DNA from: Meishania litoralis
GTDB lineage: Bacteria > Bacteroidota > Bacteroidia > Flavobacteriales > Flavobacteriaceae
Direction: 5' to 3'
NCBI RefSeq assembly: GCF_042611095.1
Contig: NZ_JBHFPV010000002.1
Span: forward strand, 1 to 64,000
DNA length: 64,000 bases
The translations under genes were made by a program, and so were the position numbers. A model generated the notes under the pieces. The model was not told the DNA's origin and searched no databases. It worked only from the letters and a program-made list of their open reading frames with translations. Positions within the stretch are counted from its first letter, which is position 1, and every line of letters starts with the position of its first letter. Shown piece after piece: positions 56,631 to 64,000 of this stretch.

Positions 56631-57233
56631 TTGGTAAGATTCGAGAATGTGAAAACAGAAATTAACAGGAAAAAACTTATTGAAAAGCTCATCAAAGGAG
56701 ATGAAAAAGCCTATGTCTATTTAATAGACCGGTATTATAAGGAACTTTGCGATTATGCCAGTAATCTTGCTCGGGATAGTTTCAAATCAGAAGACATAGT
56801 ACAAAATGTTATGATTAAAATGTGGCGGAAGCGCGAAAAACTGGATACCACCATTTCTATTAAAAACTATTTGTACAGATCGGTCTACAACGAATTTGTT
56901 GACCAATACAGAAAACAGATGGCCATAACGACTTTAGAAAAAAAATATATCGAAGGATTGGATTCGTTTGTTGAAGCACAAAGTGAAAGCCAGACTTTTC
57001 AACTCATTGCGGCAGTAGAAAAGGAAATAGAGAGGCTTCCACCAAAATGCAAAGAAACATTTTTGTTAAACAAAAAAGAAGGACTTACTTATAAAGAAAT
57101 AGCGGACTATCTTAATATTTCGGTTAATACGGTCGAGAAAAATATGGTCAAGGCTTTTTCAATTCTAAGAAAAAAATTAAAAGAAAAAGCATATCACTTT
57201 CTGTTCTTTCTATTTGGATATAAGATTTCCTAA
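56631..57233 (+). CDS. ECF (FecI-like) RNA polymerase sigma factor
   Basis: The 200-residue protein has sigma region 2 (LIDRYYKELCDYASNLARDS to YLYRSVYNEFVDQYRK) and region 4 (LPPKCKETFLLNKKEGLTYK then EIADYLNISVNTVEKNMVKA). It should drive the susCD and sulfatase genes when released by FecR. No ATG is in frame ahead of region 2. I report TTG 56631; GTG 56649 is an alternative. An upstream ATG falls out of frame by one base because of an A10 tract. The gene converges on the recombinase gene. Confidence 0.9.
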   Translation: MVRFENVKTEINRKKLIEKLIKGDEKAYVYLIDRYYKELCDYASNLARDSFKSEDIVQNVMIKMWRKREKLDTTISIKNYLYRSVYNEFVDQYRKQMAITTLEKKYIEGLDSFVEAQSESQTFQLIAAVEKEIERLPPKCKETFLLNKKEGLTYKEIADYLNISVNTVEKNMVKAFSILRKKLKEKAYHFLFFLFGYKIS

Positions 57234-57318
57234 GGTGAGTACTTTTTTGATAGATTATGTTCTTCAGTCCAAGCCAATGAAGATGTGTTCTTTTGGATAA
57301 TTTCAATCGATTTCAGAT

Positions 57319-58449
57319 TTATCCCATATCCAACTCAGGTATCATATTGGCAGCTTCCTTCATTTTTTCATCGATGATTTTGGTGTAGATTTCAGTTGTG
57401 CGAATTTCCCGATGTCCCAAGCGTTTTGAAACTGTATAAATATCTGCCCCATTTTCAAGCAGTAATACCGCGTTGGTATGTCTGGCACTATGAAAAGTTA
57501 TGTGTTTTGTTATGCCGGCCTTCATAGACCATCTAAGAAGTTCGGTATTATAAACCGCTCCATATTTTAATCCCTTAAAAACCCGCTCATTTTTATGGAT
57601 TCTTTTTCCTAACAAATTTCTTGCTTGGCTGGAAATGTATAGGTATTCGAGGCCATCGGTCTTTTTTTGCCTAAAAATAATTCTTGAAGTTTCATCTTCG
57701 TCCCGTACTTCAGACCAGGTTAATTTGTTGATGTCGCTCCAGCGCAATCCAGTAAGACAGCTGAATATGAACGCATTCTTAAGAATGGGATATTTACATT
57801 CGGTTTGTGTTAAGGCCTGTAATTCAGAATAGGTCAAATATTCTCTTTGCGATTCCGCTTGTTCAAATCCTTTAACCGGCTTAATCACATTGGTATCAAT
57901 ATAGTTCTCATTATAGGCTTCCCGAAGTGCGGCTTTCAGTTTATTGAAGTATGTGTATTTGGAGTTTTGGGATAGGGGAGTGTTACTTTTTGTTTTTGCC
58001 TTGGTGTCTAAGTACCGTCTGAATCCCCTAACAAAATCGGTATCGATATCCTTTAACTGAATATTAGCTGGAGCATATTTCTCTAAGTGTTTAAATGCCG
58101 CATCCCAATTTCCATAGTTTCCTTTGGATTCGTAACGTTCTTCTTGCAATGTTTTGTAGAAGTCAAAAAGAAGGATATTCCCTTTTTTATTATCCTTCAG
58201 TTTATACTTTCCCTGATAGAATTCTGATTTTCTTATAGAAAGGATTTTTTCAGCCAATTCATAAATCTCTTTGTTCTTTCTTTTTTCATCTTTGGTCAAC
58301 GGATTTTCCAAAGGGTACATCTTCAAATACTCAAAATCTCTATTGTATTTGTTGATTCCGTTCTTGTCAATAAAGTGGCCCTTATAGTATTCTATAAAAA
58401 GGCTCAACTTTCCATTTTTAATCTTTTTGCTTTTTAGATTTATTTTCAT
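57319..58449 (-). CDS. Tyrosine recombinase (integrase) of the mnmE element
   Basis: The protein has an SAM-like core-binding domain (NYGNWDAAFKHLEKYAPANI) and a catalytic domain with LTGLRWSDINKL (Arg), TFHSARHTNAVLLL (HxxR), RLGHREIRTTEIY (His and the nucleophile Tyr). All expected catalytic residues are present, so it may be active. I start at ATG 58449 (376 residues). An ATG at 58482 is in frame, but its 11 extra codons consist of the GAGGTGAAA inverted repeat, which is more likely an operator or arm site. The gene lies directly downstream of the mnmE end, as expected for an integrase beside its own attachment site. Confidence 0.92.
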   Translation of the reverse strand: MKINLKSKKIKNGKLSLFIEYYKGHFIDKNGINKYNRDFEYLKMYPLENPLTKDEKRKNKEIYELAEKILSIRKSEFYQGKYKLKDNKKGNILLFDFYKTLQEERYESKGNYGNWDAAFKHLEKYAPANIQLKDIDTDFVRGFRRYLDTKAKTKSNTPLSQNSKYTYFNKLKAALREAYNENYIDTNVIKPVKGFEQAESQREYLTYSELQALTQTECKYPILKNAFIFSCLTGLRWSDINKLTWSEVRDEDETSRIIFRQKKTDGLEYLYISSQARNLLGKRIHKNERVFKGLKYGAVYNTELLRWSMKAGITKHITFHSARHTNAVLLLENGADIYTVSKRLGHREIRTTEIYTKIIDEKMKEAANMIPELDMG

Positions 58450-58452
58450 TTC

Positions 58453-58473
58453 GAGGTGAAATTTTTTCACCTC
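58453..58473. promoter_or_regulatory. Perfect inverted repeat upstream of the recombinase start
   Basis: GAGGTGAAA and TTTCACCTC form a perfect 9-bp inverted repeat with a 3-base spacer, four bases before ATG 58449. The half-site is the same as in the end repeats at 42860 and 58493. Binding of the recombinase here could repress its own gene. Confidence 0.6.
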
Positions 58474-58492
58474 AAGCGTCAAAAATTATGTC

Positions 58493-58513
58493 GAGGTGAA
58501 AATTAGGTGAAAT
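58493..58513 (+). repeat. Probable arm-type recombinase site, right end
   Basis: GAGGTGAAAATTAGGTGAAAT has two GAGGTGAAA-like halves in direct order, spaced as in the left-end copy at 42860-42880. With the inverted repeat at 58453-58473 there are four half-sites at this end and two at the other. Confidence 0.6.
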
Positions 58514-58631
58514 AAATGTATGAAAATAAGCGATTAAAAGAAACGAAGAAAAGAAATAGTTTTTAACAACTTATTGATAATCAATAAAATGAAAACAAAT
58601 GAATCTAAATGAAATTTAAAAACCTACTTAT

Positions 58632-58647
58632 TTATTTTCCGATGCAG
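58632..58647. other. Right attachment junction inside the mnmE 3' end
   Basis: On the minus strand CTGCATCGGAAAATAA encodes the final Cys-Ile-Gly-Lys-stop of MnmE. In the model, bases nearest the stop came from the element, which restores the protein end with synonymous codons. The crossover lies within CCGATGCAG (58639-58647, plus strand). Confidence 0.83.
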
Positions 58648-60029
58648 AAATTGGTGAAAATATTTCCCAAAAGATCATCGCTCGATATTTCCCCAGTGAT
58701 TTCCCCAAAGTGGTATAGCGCCTGTCGAATGTCAATAGCCAGTAAATCGCCCGAAACCTCGTTTTCCATTCCTAATTGCACCTTTTGAATTTCCTCCAGT
58801 GCCTTTAAAAGTGCATCGTAGTGCCTTGAATTGGTAATGATCGTTGCATCAGTCCGAAGCGTTCCGGTATTGACTTGTGAGAGTAGTCGATTTTTTATCG
58901 CATCAATACCAATGCCCGACTTCGCCGATAATAGATGAACACCTTCAAGAATGGTCGTTAGCTTTTCGTTATCGACGTCTGAAAGTTTATCGACCTTGTT
59001 GGCAATGACCAAAAGCGGTTTGCCCGGGTATCTGCTCTTAAGATTTTCGACCTCAATTTGAATAGCGTTCGCCTTTTTATCATCATGCAAAAACACATCG
59101 GCTTCAAACAAATAAATAATGACCTGTGCCTGGTCGACCTTTTCAAAAGTTCGTTTAATACCAATATTTTCGACAACGTCGTCGGTTTTTCGTATTCCGG
59201 CAGTGTCGATAAAGCGAAAACCGATTCCACCGATTGCAATTTCATCTTCAATAGTATCCCGTGTGGTTCCCGCAACCTCACTTACAATGGCCCTCTCCTC
59301 ATTTAGTAAGGCATTGAGCAATGTGGATTTTCCCACATTGGGTTCTCCGATAATCGTAACGGGAATCCCCTTTTTGATAACATTTCCGACAGCGAAACTG
59401 TCAATCAAGTTTTTTAGAACGTTTTGAATCCTTTTTAATAGATTTTTGAACTGGGTCCTATCGGCGAATTCAACATCCTCTTCAGAAAAATCAAGCTCAA
59501 GTTCTATCAATGATGCGAAATTGAGAAGCTCGTCCCTTAGTTTCTTTATTTCCGAGCTAAATCCACCCCGCATCTGATTGATAGCAATTTGGTGCGAAGC
59601 TTCATTGTCGCTAGCGATCAAATCGGCCACGGCCTCGGCCTGGCTCAAGTCCAATTTCCCATTTAGAAAGGCGCGTAGTGTAAATTCCCCGGCATTGGCC
59701 ATTCGACACCCGTTCTTTAAGAAAAGTTGTAAGATCTGCTGTTGAATAAAATGTGACCCATGGCACGAAATTTCAACGACATTTTCCCCGGTATATGAAT
59801 TGGGGGACTTGAATACGGAAACCAATACTTGGTCGTAGATTTTTTTCTTGTCGATGATATGGCCTAAATGAATAGTGTGTGTTTTCTGTTCGGCTAGGTT
59901 TTTGCCGTTGACAGATTTAAAGTACCGTGACGCGATGGTAATGGCATTTTTGCCTGAAAGGCGTATTACAGCAATTGCACCGACTCCTGATGGTGTTGCC
60001 AAAGCGATTATGGTATCATTGGGAATCAT
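58632..60029 (-). CDS. mnmE: tRNA modification GTPase MnmE (TrmE)
   Basis: I start at ATG 60029 (MIPNDTIIALATPSGVGAIA), giving 465 residues. An ATG six codons earlier is in frame but less typical. The N-terminal tetrahydrofolate-binding domain is followed by a helical domain and the inserted G domain with G1 GEPNVGKS, GTTRDTIEDE, DTAG and NKVD. The protein ends in the conserved CIGK, whose Cys is essential in MnmE. With MnmG it installs carboxymethylaminomethyl groups on wobble uridine of tRNA. The end is intact at protein level despite the element's insertion. Confidence 0.97.
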   Translation of the reverse strand: MIPNDTIIALATPSGVGAIAVIRLSGKNAITIASRYFKSVNGKNLAEQKTHTIHLGHIIDKKKIYDQVLVSVFKSPNSYTGENVVEISCHGSHFIQQQILQLFLKNGCRMANAGEFTLRAFLNGKLDLSQAEAVADLIASDNEASHQIAINQMRGGFSSEIKKLRDELLNFASLIELELDFSEEDVEFADRTQFKNLLKRIQNVLKNLIDSFAVGNVIKKGIPVTIIGEPNVGKSTLLNALLNEERAIVSEVAGTTRDTIEDEIAIGGIGFRFIDTAGIRKTDDVVENIGIKRTFEKVDQAQVIIYLFEADVFLHDDKKANAIQIEVENLKSRYPGKPLLVIANKVDKLSDVDNEKLTTILEGVHLLSAKSGIGIDAIKNRLLSQVNTGTLRTDATIITNSRHYDALLKALEEIQKVQLGMENEVSGDLLAIDIRQALYHFGEITGEISSDDLLGNIFTNFCIGK

Positions 60030-60158
60030 ATCATGATTTGCCTGCAAAAATAACCAAATCCTTCTGCTCGAACACTACCGATAAGCTTTAACGCAAAGTT
60101 CTGAAAGTAATCGAGCATATTTCATATCTTCGATTCACATTAACTAAAATTTTTTAAA

Positions 60159-60608
60159 ATGAAATATATTTTGTTGACCATTGCAATGTTTTTGTTCATG
60201 GCGCCCTCGGTATGTGCCCAAGATACTTCTGTGGACGAGGATTCAGGGACAGTGGAAACTTCCGCTCAAGAGGTACAATCAGAACAAGAACTTGAAGATC
60301 AAAAGCAAGCGGCAAAGGATCAAAAGGCTGTTGAAAAAGAATTGAAAAAAGCCGAGAAAGCCAAAAAGAAGGCCCAAAAAGAGGTCAAGAAACAGAAACG
60401 ACTGACAAAATCAATAAACAAAAAAAGAAAGTCGATCGATAAGAGCGAGAGGAAAATCCAAAAACTAACGAATAAGATTACCAAGACGAAGAGCAAAGGC
60501 AAATTGGCCCCGGTCGATGAAATGGAGATGAACCAAAAAATCGATAAGCTCAAGATGCACGTAATAAAAGAAAAGTCGAAATTGGCCAAGCTCGAACGAA
60601 AGCAATAA
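60159..60608 (+). CDS. Small secreted lysine-rich coiled-coil protein
   Basis: The 149-residue protein has a signal peptide (MKYILLTIAMFLFMAPSVCA). An acidic segment follows, and then a long, Lys/Glu-rich, probably coiled-coil region (residues about 40-149). I recognise no named family. Similar small basic coiled-coil proteins are common in Flavobacteriaceae. It is divergent from mnmE and precedes a DUF4870 gene by 80 bp. Confidence 0.75.
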   Translation: MKYILLTIAMFLFMAPSVCAQDTSVDEDSGTVETSAQEVQSEQELEDQKQAAKDQKAVEKELKKAEKAKKKAQKEVKKQKRLTKSINKKRKSIDKSERKIQKLTNKITKTKSKGKLAPVDEMEMNQKIDKLKMHVIKEKSKLAKLERKQ

Positions 60609-60688
60609 AAATTAGATGGTCGACTTTTTGTAACAAAATAGGGGTTTTTGCGTCATATTGGTGTATAAACCCCGTAAACAATCAAAAA

Positions 60689-61054
60689 ATGGAAATCATC
60701 AATCAAAAAGAGGCATTGCGTACCGATAATCAATTATTGGTCATTACACATCTTTCACAATTACTCACTTATGTCACAGGTTTTGGCGGACTTATAGTTC
60801 CCCTGTTTATCTGGTTGACATCAAAGGACAAGGTTGAAGGAATGAACGAGCACGGAAAGGCCATCATTAACTTTCAATTGAGCGTTATTCTGCTTACAAT
60901 TTTGAGCATACCGGCCATTCTATTGTTAGGATTGGGTATCATCAGTCTTATCGTAATTGGCGTCACGGCTTTTATTTTGCCCATCGTGAACGCGGTTCGG
61001 GCAAGCAATGGTGAAGCTCCCAGTAAATTTATGACCATACCTTTTATATCTTAG
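60689..61054 (+). CDS. DUF4870-family membrane protein
   Basis: The 121-residue protein has the DUF4870 layout: an N-terminal LLVITHLSQLLTYVTGFGGL helix, the conserved polar VEGMNEHGKAIINFQLS, then two further hydrophobic segments. The role is unknown. A strong terminator follows 25 bp after the stop. Confidence 0.88.
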   Translation: MEIINQKEALRTDNQLLVITHLSQLLTYVTGFGGLIVPLFIWLTSKDKVEGMNEHGKAIINFQLSVILLTILSIPAILLLGLGIISLIVIGVTAFILPIVNAVRASNGEAPSKFMTIPFIS

Positions 61055-61079
61055 GTTTGAACGAATAATTAAAATAAAA

Positions 61080-61109
61080 ACCGCCACAAGCAATTGTGGC
61101 GGTTTTTTA
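61080..61109. terminator. Bidirectional rho-independent terminator between DUF4870 gene and dnaN
   Basis: ACCGCCACAA (61080-61089) pairs perfectly with TTGTGGCGGT (61094-61103) around a GCAA tetraloop. T residues follow on the plus strand, and an A-rich run precedes it, giving T residues on the minus strand. It can end both convergent transcripts. Confidence 0.9.
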
Positions 61110-61127
61110 ATGCGTGTCTTTAAAAGG

Positions 61128-62246
61128 TCAATTATTGAGCATCACGGGCATGACCAACATGGTCACGTTTTCGCCCTCATCGAGACCATCCACAGGAGTG
61201 AGGATTCCCGCCCGGTTTGGAAGGCTCATTTCCAGCGATACATCGTCAGAATTCAAATTGCTCAACATTTCGGTCAAAAAGCGGGAATTGAATCCGATTT
61301 GCATATCGTCACCTTGGTACGAGCAGGTCAGACGCTCTTCGGCCTTATTGCTATAATCGATGTCCTCCGCGGAAACATTCAATTCGGCACCAGCTATCTT
61401 TAAACGGATTTGGTGTGTCGTCTTGTTCGAAAAAATGGAAACCCTTCTCACCGAACTCAAAAACTGATTTCTAGAAATCGATAATTTATTGGGATTTTCT
61501 TTAGGGATGACCGCCTCGTAATTCGGATATTTTCCGTCGATCAATCGGCAGATCAATTCAGAATTATCGAAAACAAACTTGGCATTGCTGTCGTTATACT
61601 CGATTGTTACATCCGATTCGCTTCCTGCGAGAATTCCTTTTAACAAGGTCAAGGGTTTTTTCGGCATGATGAATTCGGCGACTTCCGTGGCCGTAACATC
61701 TGAACGTTGGTATTTGACCAACTTGTGTGCATCTGTTGCCACGAAGGTCAAGTTTTCTGGGGAAAACTGAAAGAACACCCCGCTCATGACAGGGCGAAGA
61801 TCATCGTTGCCCGCAGCGAATATGGTCTTGTTGATTGCCGTGGCCAAGATATCGCCCAAAATCACAGTGGAACTCGGATTGGCCATTTCCACGGCCTTGG
61901 GAAATTCGGCCCCGTCGGCATAGGCTAACGCATACTTGCCGTGATTGCTACTTATTTCAACAGTATTGTTGTCTTCGACCACAAAGGTCAAGGGTTGTTC
62001 TGGAAACGTCTTTAAGGTATCCAGTAAAAGTCGGGCGGGCACCGCTATTATGCCTTCGTTATCGGAATCTACGTTCAATTCAGAACTCATGGTCGTTTCA
62101 AGGTCGGATGCCGATACGGTAAGTTTATCCTTCTTTAAATCGAACAAGAAGTTGTCCAAAATAGGTAGGGTATTGCTGTTGTTGATAACCCCACCCAAAA
62201 CCTGTAGTTGCTTTAATAAATAGGTACTGGAAACTATAAATTTCAT
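61128..62246 (-). CDS. dnaN: DNA polymerase III beta sliding clamp
   Basis: The 372-residue protein matches DnaN from FIVSSTYLLKQLQVLGGVIN through the three clamp domains to VTMLVMPVMLN at the end, at normal length. It forms the dimeric ring that keeps the replicative polymerase on DNA. As in other Bacteroidota, it is not beside dnaA here; gldG lies upstream on the same strand with a 148 bp gap. Confidence 0.97.
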   Translation of the reverse strand: MKFIVSSTYLLKQLQVLGGVINNSNTLPILDNFLFDLKKDKLTVSASDLETTMSSELNVDSDNEGIIAVPARLLLDTLKTFPEQPLTFVVEDNNTVEISSNHGKYALAYADGAEFPKAVEMANPSSTVILGDILATAINKTIFAAGNDDLRPVMSGVFFQFSPENLTFVATDAHKLVKYQRSDVTATEVAEFIMPKKPLTLLKGILAGSESDVTIEYNDSNAKFVFDNSELICRLIDGKYPNYEAVIPKENPNKLSISRNQFLSSVRRVSIFSNKTTHQIRLKIAGAELNVSAEDIDYSNKAEERLTCSYQGDDMQIGFNSRFLTEMLSNLNSDDVSLEMSLPNRAGILTPVDGLDEGENVTMLVMPVMLNN

Positions 62247-62394
62247 CTGCTATTCAATTTTGTCGATTACATTGAAAAATCTCATGGACATCGACTTTGA
62301 TCTTTTTAATTAAAATATAATTCTCACTTGTGATGATCGAATTCAAACAAAGATATTTGAATTGTCCATTTTGGCGAAACAAACTTATCAACAG

Positions 62395-64000
62395 CTATTG
62401 ACCATATTTACGCCTTCTGAAATAGTTGTATACCGACCCGAATATCAAAATCAAGGCCACTGGAAACGCAATGTTCACTAGTTGCCATTTGGTACGTTGT
62501 TGAGCGATTTTCTCCTGATCCAAAAAAGGTATGGCCACTTTCTTGTTGCGAATGTTTATAAGTCCGGTATCATCCAACATATAATTAATGGCATTCACAA
62601 GAAATTCCTTGTTACCGTAATAATTGTTCGTCCATTTATCATAACCCAATTCCAATGGTCTTCCATTGCGAAGTTGGTTTTTGATAATATCGCCATCGGC
62701 CACGACCAACATTTTGTTTTGAGCGCCCTTATCCACAGCTTGCCCAAGTTTTAAAGGTTTGACCCGGTTTTCATAGGCAGAACTGAATTCACCTTCGACC
62801 AGTACCGCCAAGGGCTTATCGCCATCGTTATATAGATCTTTGTCAGGAGGGGTATTGATCACATCCAAACTGATTTGTTTTGGCGTTCCATCAGTTTTGG
62901 ATAGGGGCGAACTCGCATATAGGATTGTTTTTTGATATGGATTGCCCAACGTATCGATCGTATTGGCGAATTGCAAGCGCAGGGCCTCGGTATTATTGTT
63001 TATGGGGTGGTCGTTCTTAGAGAAGACCATCGGATTGTACAGCCAAGGCACAGGTTCGTATTGCGAGGCATTTCCATCCCCAGTGGCCAGAACGATCTGT
63101 GTGAAATACATGTCATTGACCAAGACCGGATTTATACGTATGCCATAACGAAAGAGAAAATCATTGAGGTTCAGGTCACGGGGCACTGCCATTGCCGTAC
63201 CCTTTTCATTGAATAGACTGTCTAGCTCAATGTTTACCCGATCTATAAGCCAAACCGATTTGCCGCCACCGACGATAAACTGGTCCATGAGGTACTTCTC
63301 TTCGTCGGTAAAGGCCTCCGTAGGTTTGGCGACCAGTGCCAAGTCGTAGCCTTTCAATTGTTCAAGCGTGTTTTGTGGGTTGACTTCGACGGAATCCAAA
63401 GTAATCGCCCCGATATTGTAATAATCCCTAATCGTGGTCAAAAAATCGGCCAAGTAGATGTCGTCCAATTCTCCATTGCCCTTTATCACCGCTACGCGTT
63501 TCTTTTCTTTGATACCGATCTTGGTAAATGCATCGGCGAATGCATATTCCAATTGCTGCACTGAATTGTTGACACGCTCTTCGGTCGAAGCCCCCAATTT
63601 GTTCTTCAACAAGGGTACTTTGACGGTGGTGTTGTTATAGTTTACCATGGCCCAAGGAAACACGATTTCTTGGGTGACCTTGCTCTCGCCTTCCACCGTC
63701 ACCCGTGCCGGAGTCAAGCCCAGGGCCTGCAATTCAGTGATGGTGCCATCGATGCTTTCCACCCCTTCGAGCGGGTCTACGAAATCAAATTTGATGTTTT
63801 CATTTTTAGATGCAAACTCCTTTAAAAGCTGCTCGGTCTCAGTTCGTAACCTAATAAATTCGGGGGGTAGGTCACCATCGAGGAGAACATCGACGATAAC
63901 GGGGCTTTTGAACCCTTTAATGGCGTTCACGGCAGGTTCGCTCAGGGTATACCGTCTGTCTTCTGTAAGGTCGAAACGAATGTTCAGATAACCGGCCAAC
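62395..64000 (-). CDS. gldG: Gliding motility ABC-transporter-associated protein GldG (N-terminus beyond window)
   Basis: About 535 residues are present and the frame runs off the window edge, so the first membrane helix is missing. Matching features are YLNIRFDLTEDRRYTLSEPA, the GxxGE segment of the IFT52-like domain (VAVIKGNGELDDIYLADFLT), SVWLIDRVNIELDSL, and the C-terminal helix (VNIAFPVALILIFGSVYNYF) with RRRKYGQ. GldG works with GldF and GldA as a membrane complex required for gliding in Flavobacterium johnsoniae. A TTG at 63999 is an ordinary Leu codon, not the start. Confidence 0.94.
   Translation of the reverse strand, partial: LAGYLNIRFDLTEDRRYTLSEPAVNAIKGFKSPVIVDVLLDGDLPPEFIRLRTETEQLLKEFASKNENIKFDFVDPLEGVESIDGTITELQALGLTPARVTVEGESKVTQEIVFPWAMVNYNNTTVKVPLLKNKLGASTEERVNNSVQQLEYAFADAFTKIGIKEKKRVAVIKGNGELDDIYLADFLTTIRDYYNIGAITLDSVEVNPQNTLEQLKGYDLALVAKPTEAFTDEEKYLMDQFIVGGGKSVWLIDRVNIELDSLFNEKGTAMAVPRDLNLNDFLFRYGIRINPVLVNDMYFTQIVLATGDGNASQYEPVPWLYNPMVFSKNDHPINNNTEALRLQFANTIDTLGNPYQKTILYASSPLSKTDGTPKQISLDVINTPPDKDLYNDGDKPLAVLVEGEFSSAYENRVKPLKLGQAVDKGAQNKMLVVADGDIIKNQLRNGRPLELGYDKWTNNYYGNKEFLVNAINYMLDDTGLINIRNKKVAIPFLDQEKIAQQRTKWQLVNIAFPVALILIFGSVYNYFRRRKYGQ

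Larger units (their letters stand above)
42805..58647. mobile_element. Integrative element in the 3' end of mnmE carrying a sulfatase/SusCD locus
   Basis: The element is bounded by direct repeats of the mnmE 3' end (42805-42820 and 58632-58647), 15,827 bp apart. It carries a tyrosine recombinase next to the mnmE end and has matching double repeats just inside both ends, probably arm-type recombinase sites. Cargo from left to right is higA, a higB remnant, four sulfatases, susD, susC, fecR and an ECF sigma gene. No conjugation, mobilisation or replication gene is present, so transfer would need a helper, or the element has decayed. Use of this target by a tyrosine recombinase is known for SGI1 of Salmonella. 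Activity is not shown by the sequence. Confidence 0.83.

Noticed and set aside
57234..57318. Terminator between the converging sigma and recombinase genes
   Set aside because: T-rich runs are present, but I could not find a stable stem, so no terminator is called.
61110..63991. Several plus-strand frames of 60-114 codons opposite dnaN and gldG
   Set aside because: They are antisense shadows of long, well-recognised genes.
1..64000. tRNA, rRNA or CRISPR array
   Set aside because: I saw no cloverleaf-like tRNA ends, rRNA segments or regularly spaced repeats. The attachment site is a protein-gene end, not a tRNA.

Overview
The window comes from a Bacteroidota genome, most likely a marine member of the Flavobacteriaceae. 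The reasons are the gliding gene gldG, a SusC/SusD pair with a FecR/ECF-sigma regulator, HigBA of the Bacteroidota type, lipoprotein signals without strong Shine-Dalgarno sites, AT-rich intergenic DNA, and four sulfatases of the kind used on algal sulfated polysaccharides. No rRNA, tRNA or CRISPR array was seen.

Layout. Positions 1-134 hold the start of a secreted protein on the minus strand, with an oddly GC-rich mature part. Positions 639-7687 are a first exopolysaccharide block: aminotransferase, PglF/CapD-type dehydratase, outer-membrane export lipoprotein, Wzc-type tyrosine kinase, and a convergent PHP-type tyrosine phosphatase. Positions 7901-18781 hold tldD and tldE, a terminator, and then a tightly overlapping DUF4159 - MoxR - DUF58 - BatA-like - two large membrane proteins operon of poorly known function. 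Positions 19348-36216 are a second, more complete exopolysaccharide operon of Wzx/Wzy type: initiating phosphoglycosyltransferase, OPX lipoprotein, second Wzc, Wzy, Wzx, four GT4 enzymes, an asparagine-synthase-like amidotransferase, a deacetylase and a lyase-like lipoprotein. A minus-strand module follows (36234-41064: GT39-like, GT2, deacetylase, FAD enzyme), then wecB.

The most interesting part is 42805-58647. The last codons of mnmE (Cys-Ile-Gly-Lys-stop) occur twice in direct orientation, once at the real gene end (58632-58647) and once 15,827 bp away (42805-42820). They match at 14 of 16 bases, and both differences fall at synonymous third positions. A tyrosine recombinase gene lies directly downstream of mnmE, and a GAGGTG(A/G)AAA(A/T)TAGGTGAAA-like double repeat is present just inside both ends. 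I read this as an integrative element inserted in the 3' end of mnmE, as Salmonella island SGI1 does in trmE. Its cargo is a self-contained sulfated-glycan locus: ECF sigma, FecR anti-sigma, SusC with STN signalling domain, SusD and four different sulfatases, but no glycoside hydrolase or lyase. A HigA antitoxin with a degraded HigB lies at the far end.

The right edge (58632-64000) is core chromosome: mnmE, a small lysine-rich secreted protein, a DUF4870 protein, a bidirectional terminator, dnaN and the C-terminal part of gldG. Before the insertion, mnmE would have been followed within about 0.3 kb by wecB and the exopolysaccharide region.
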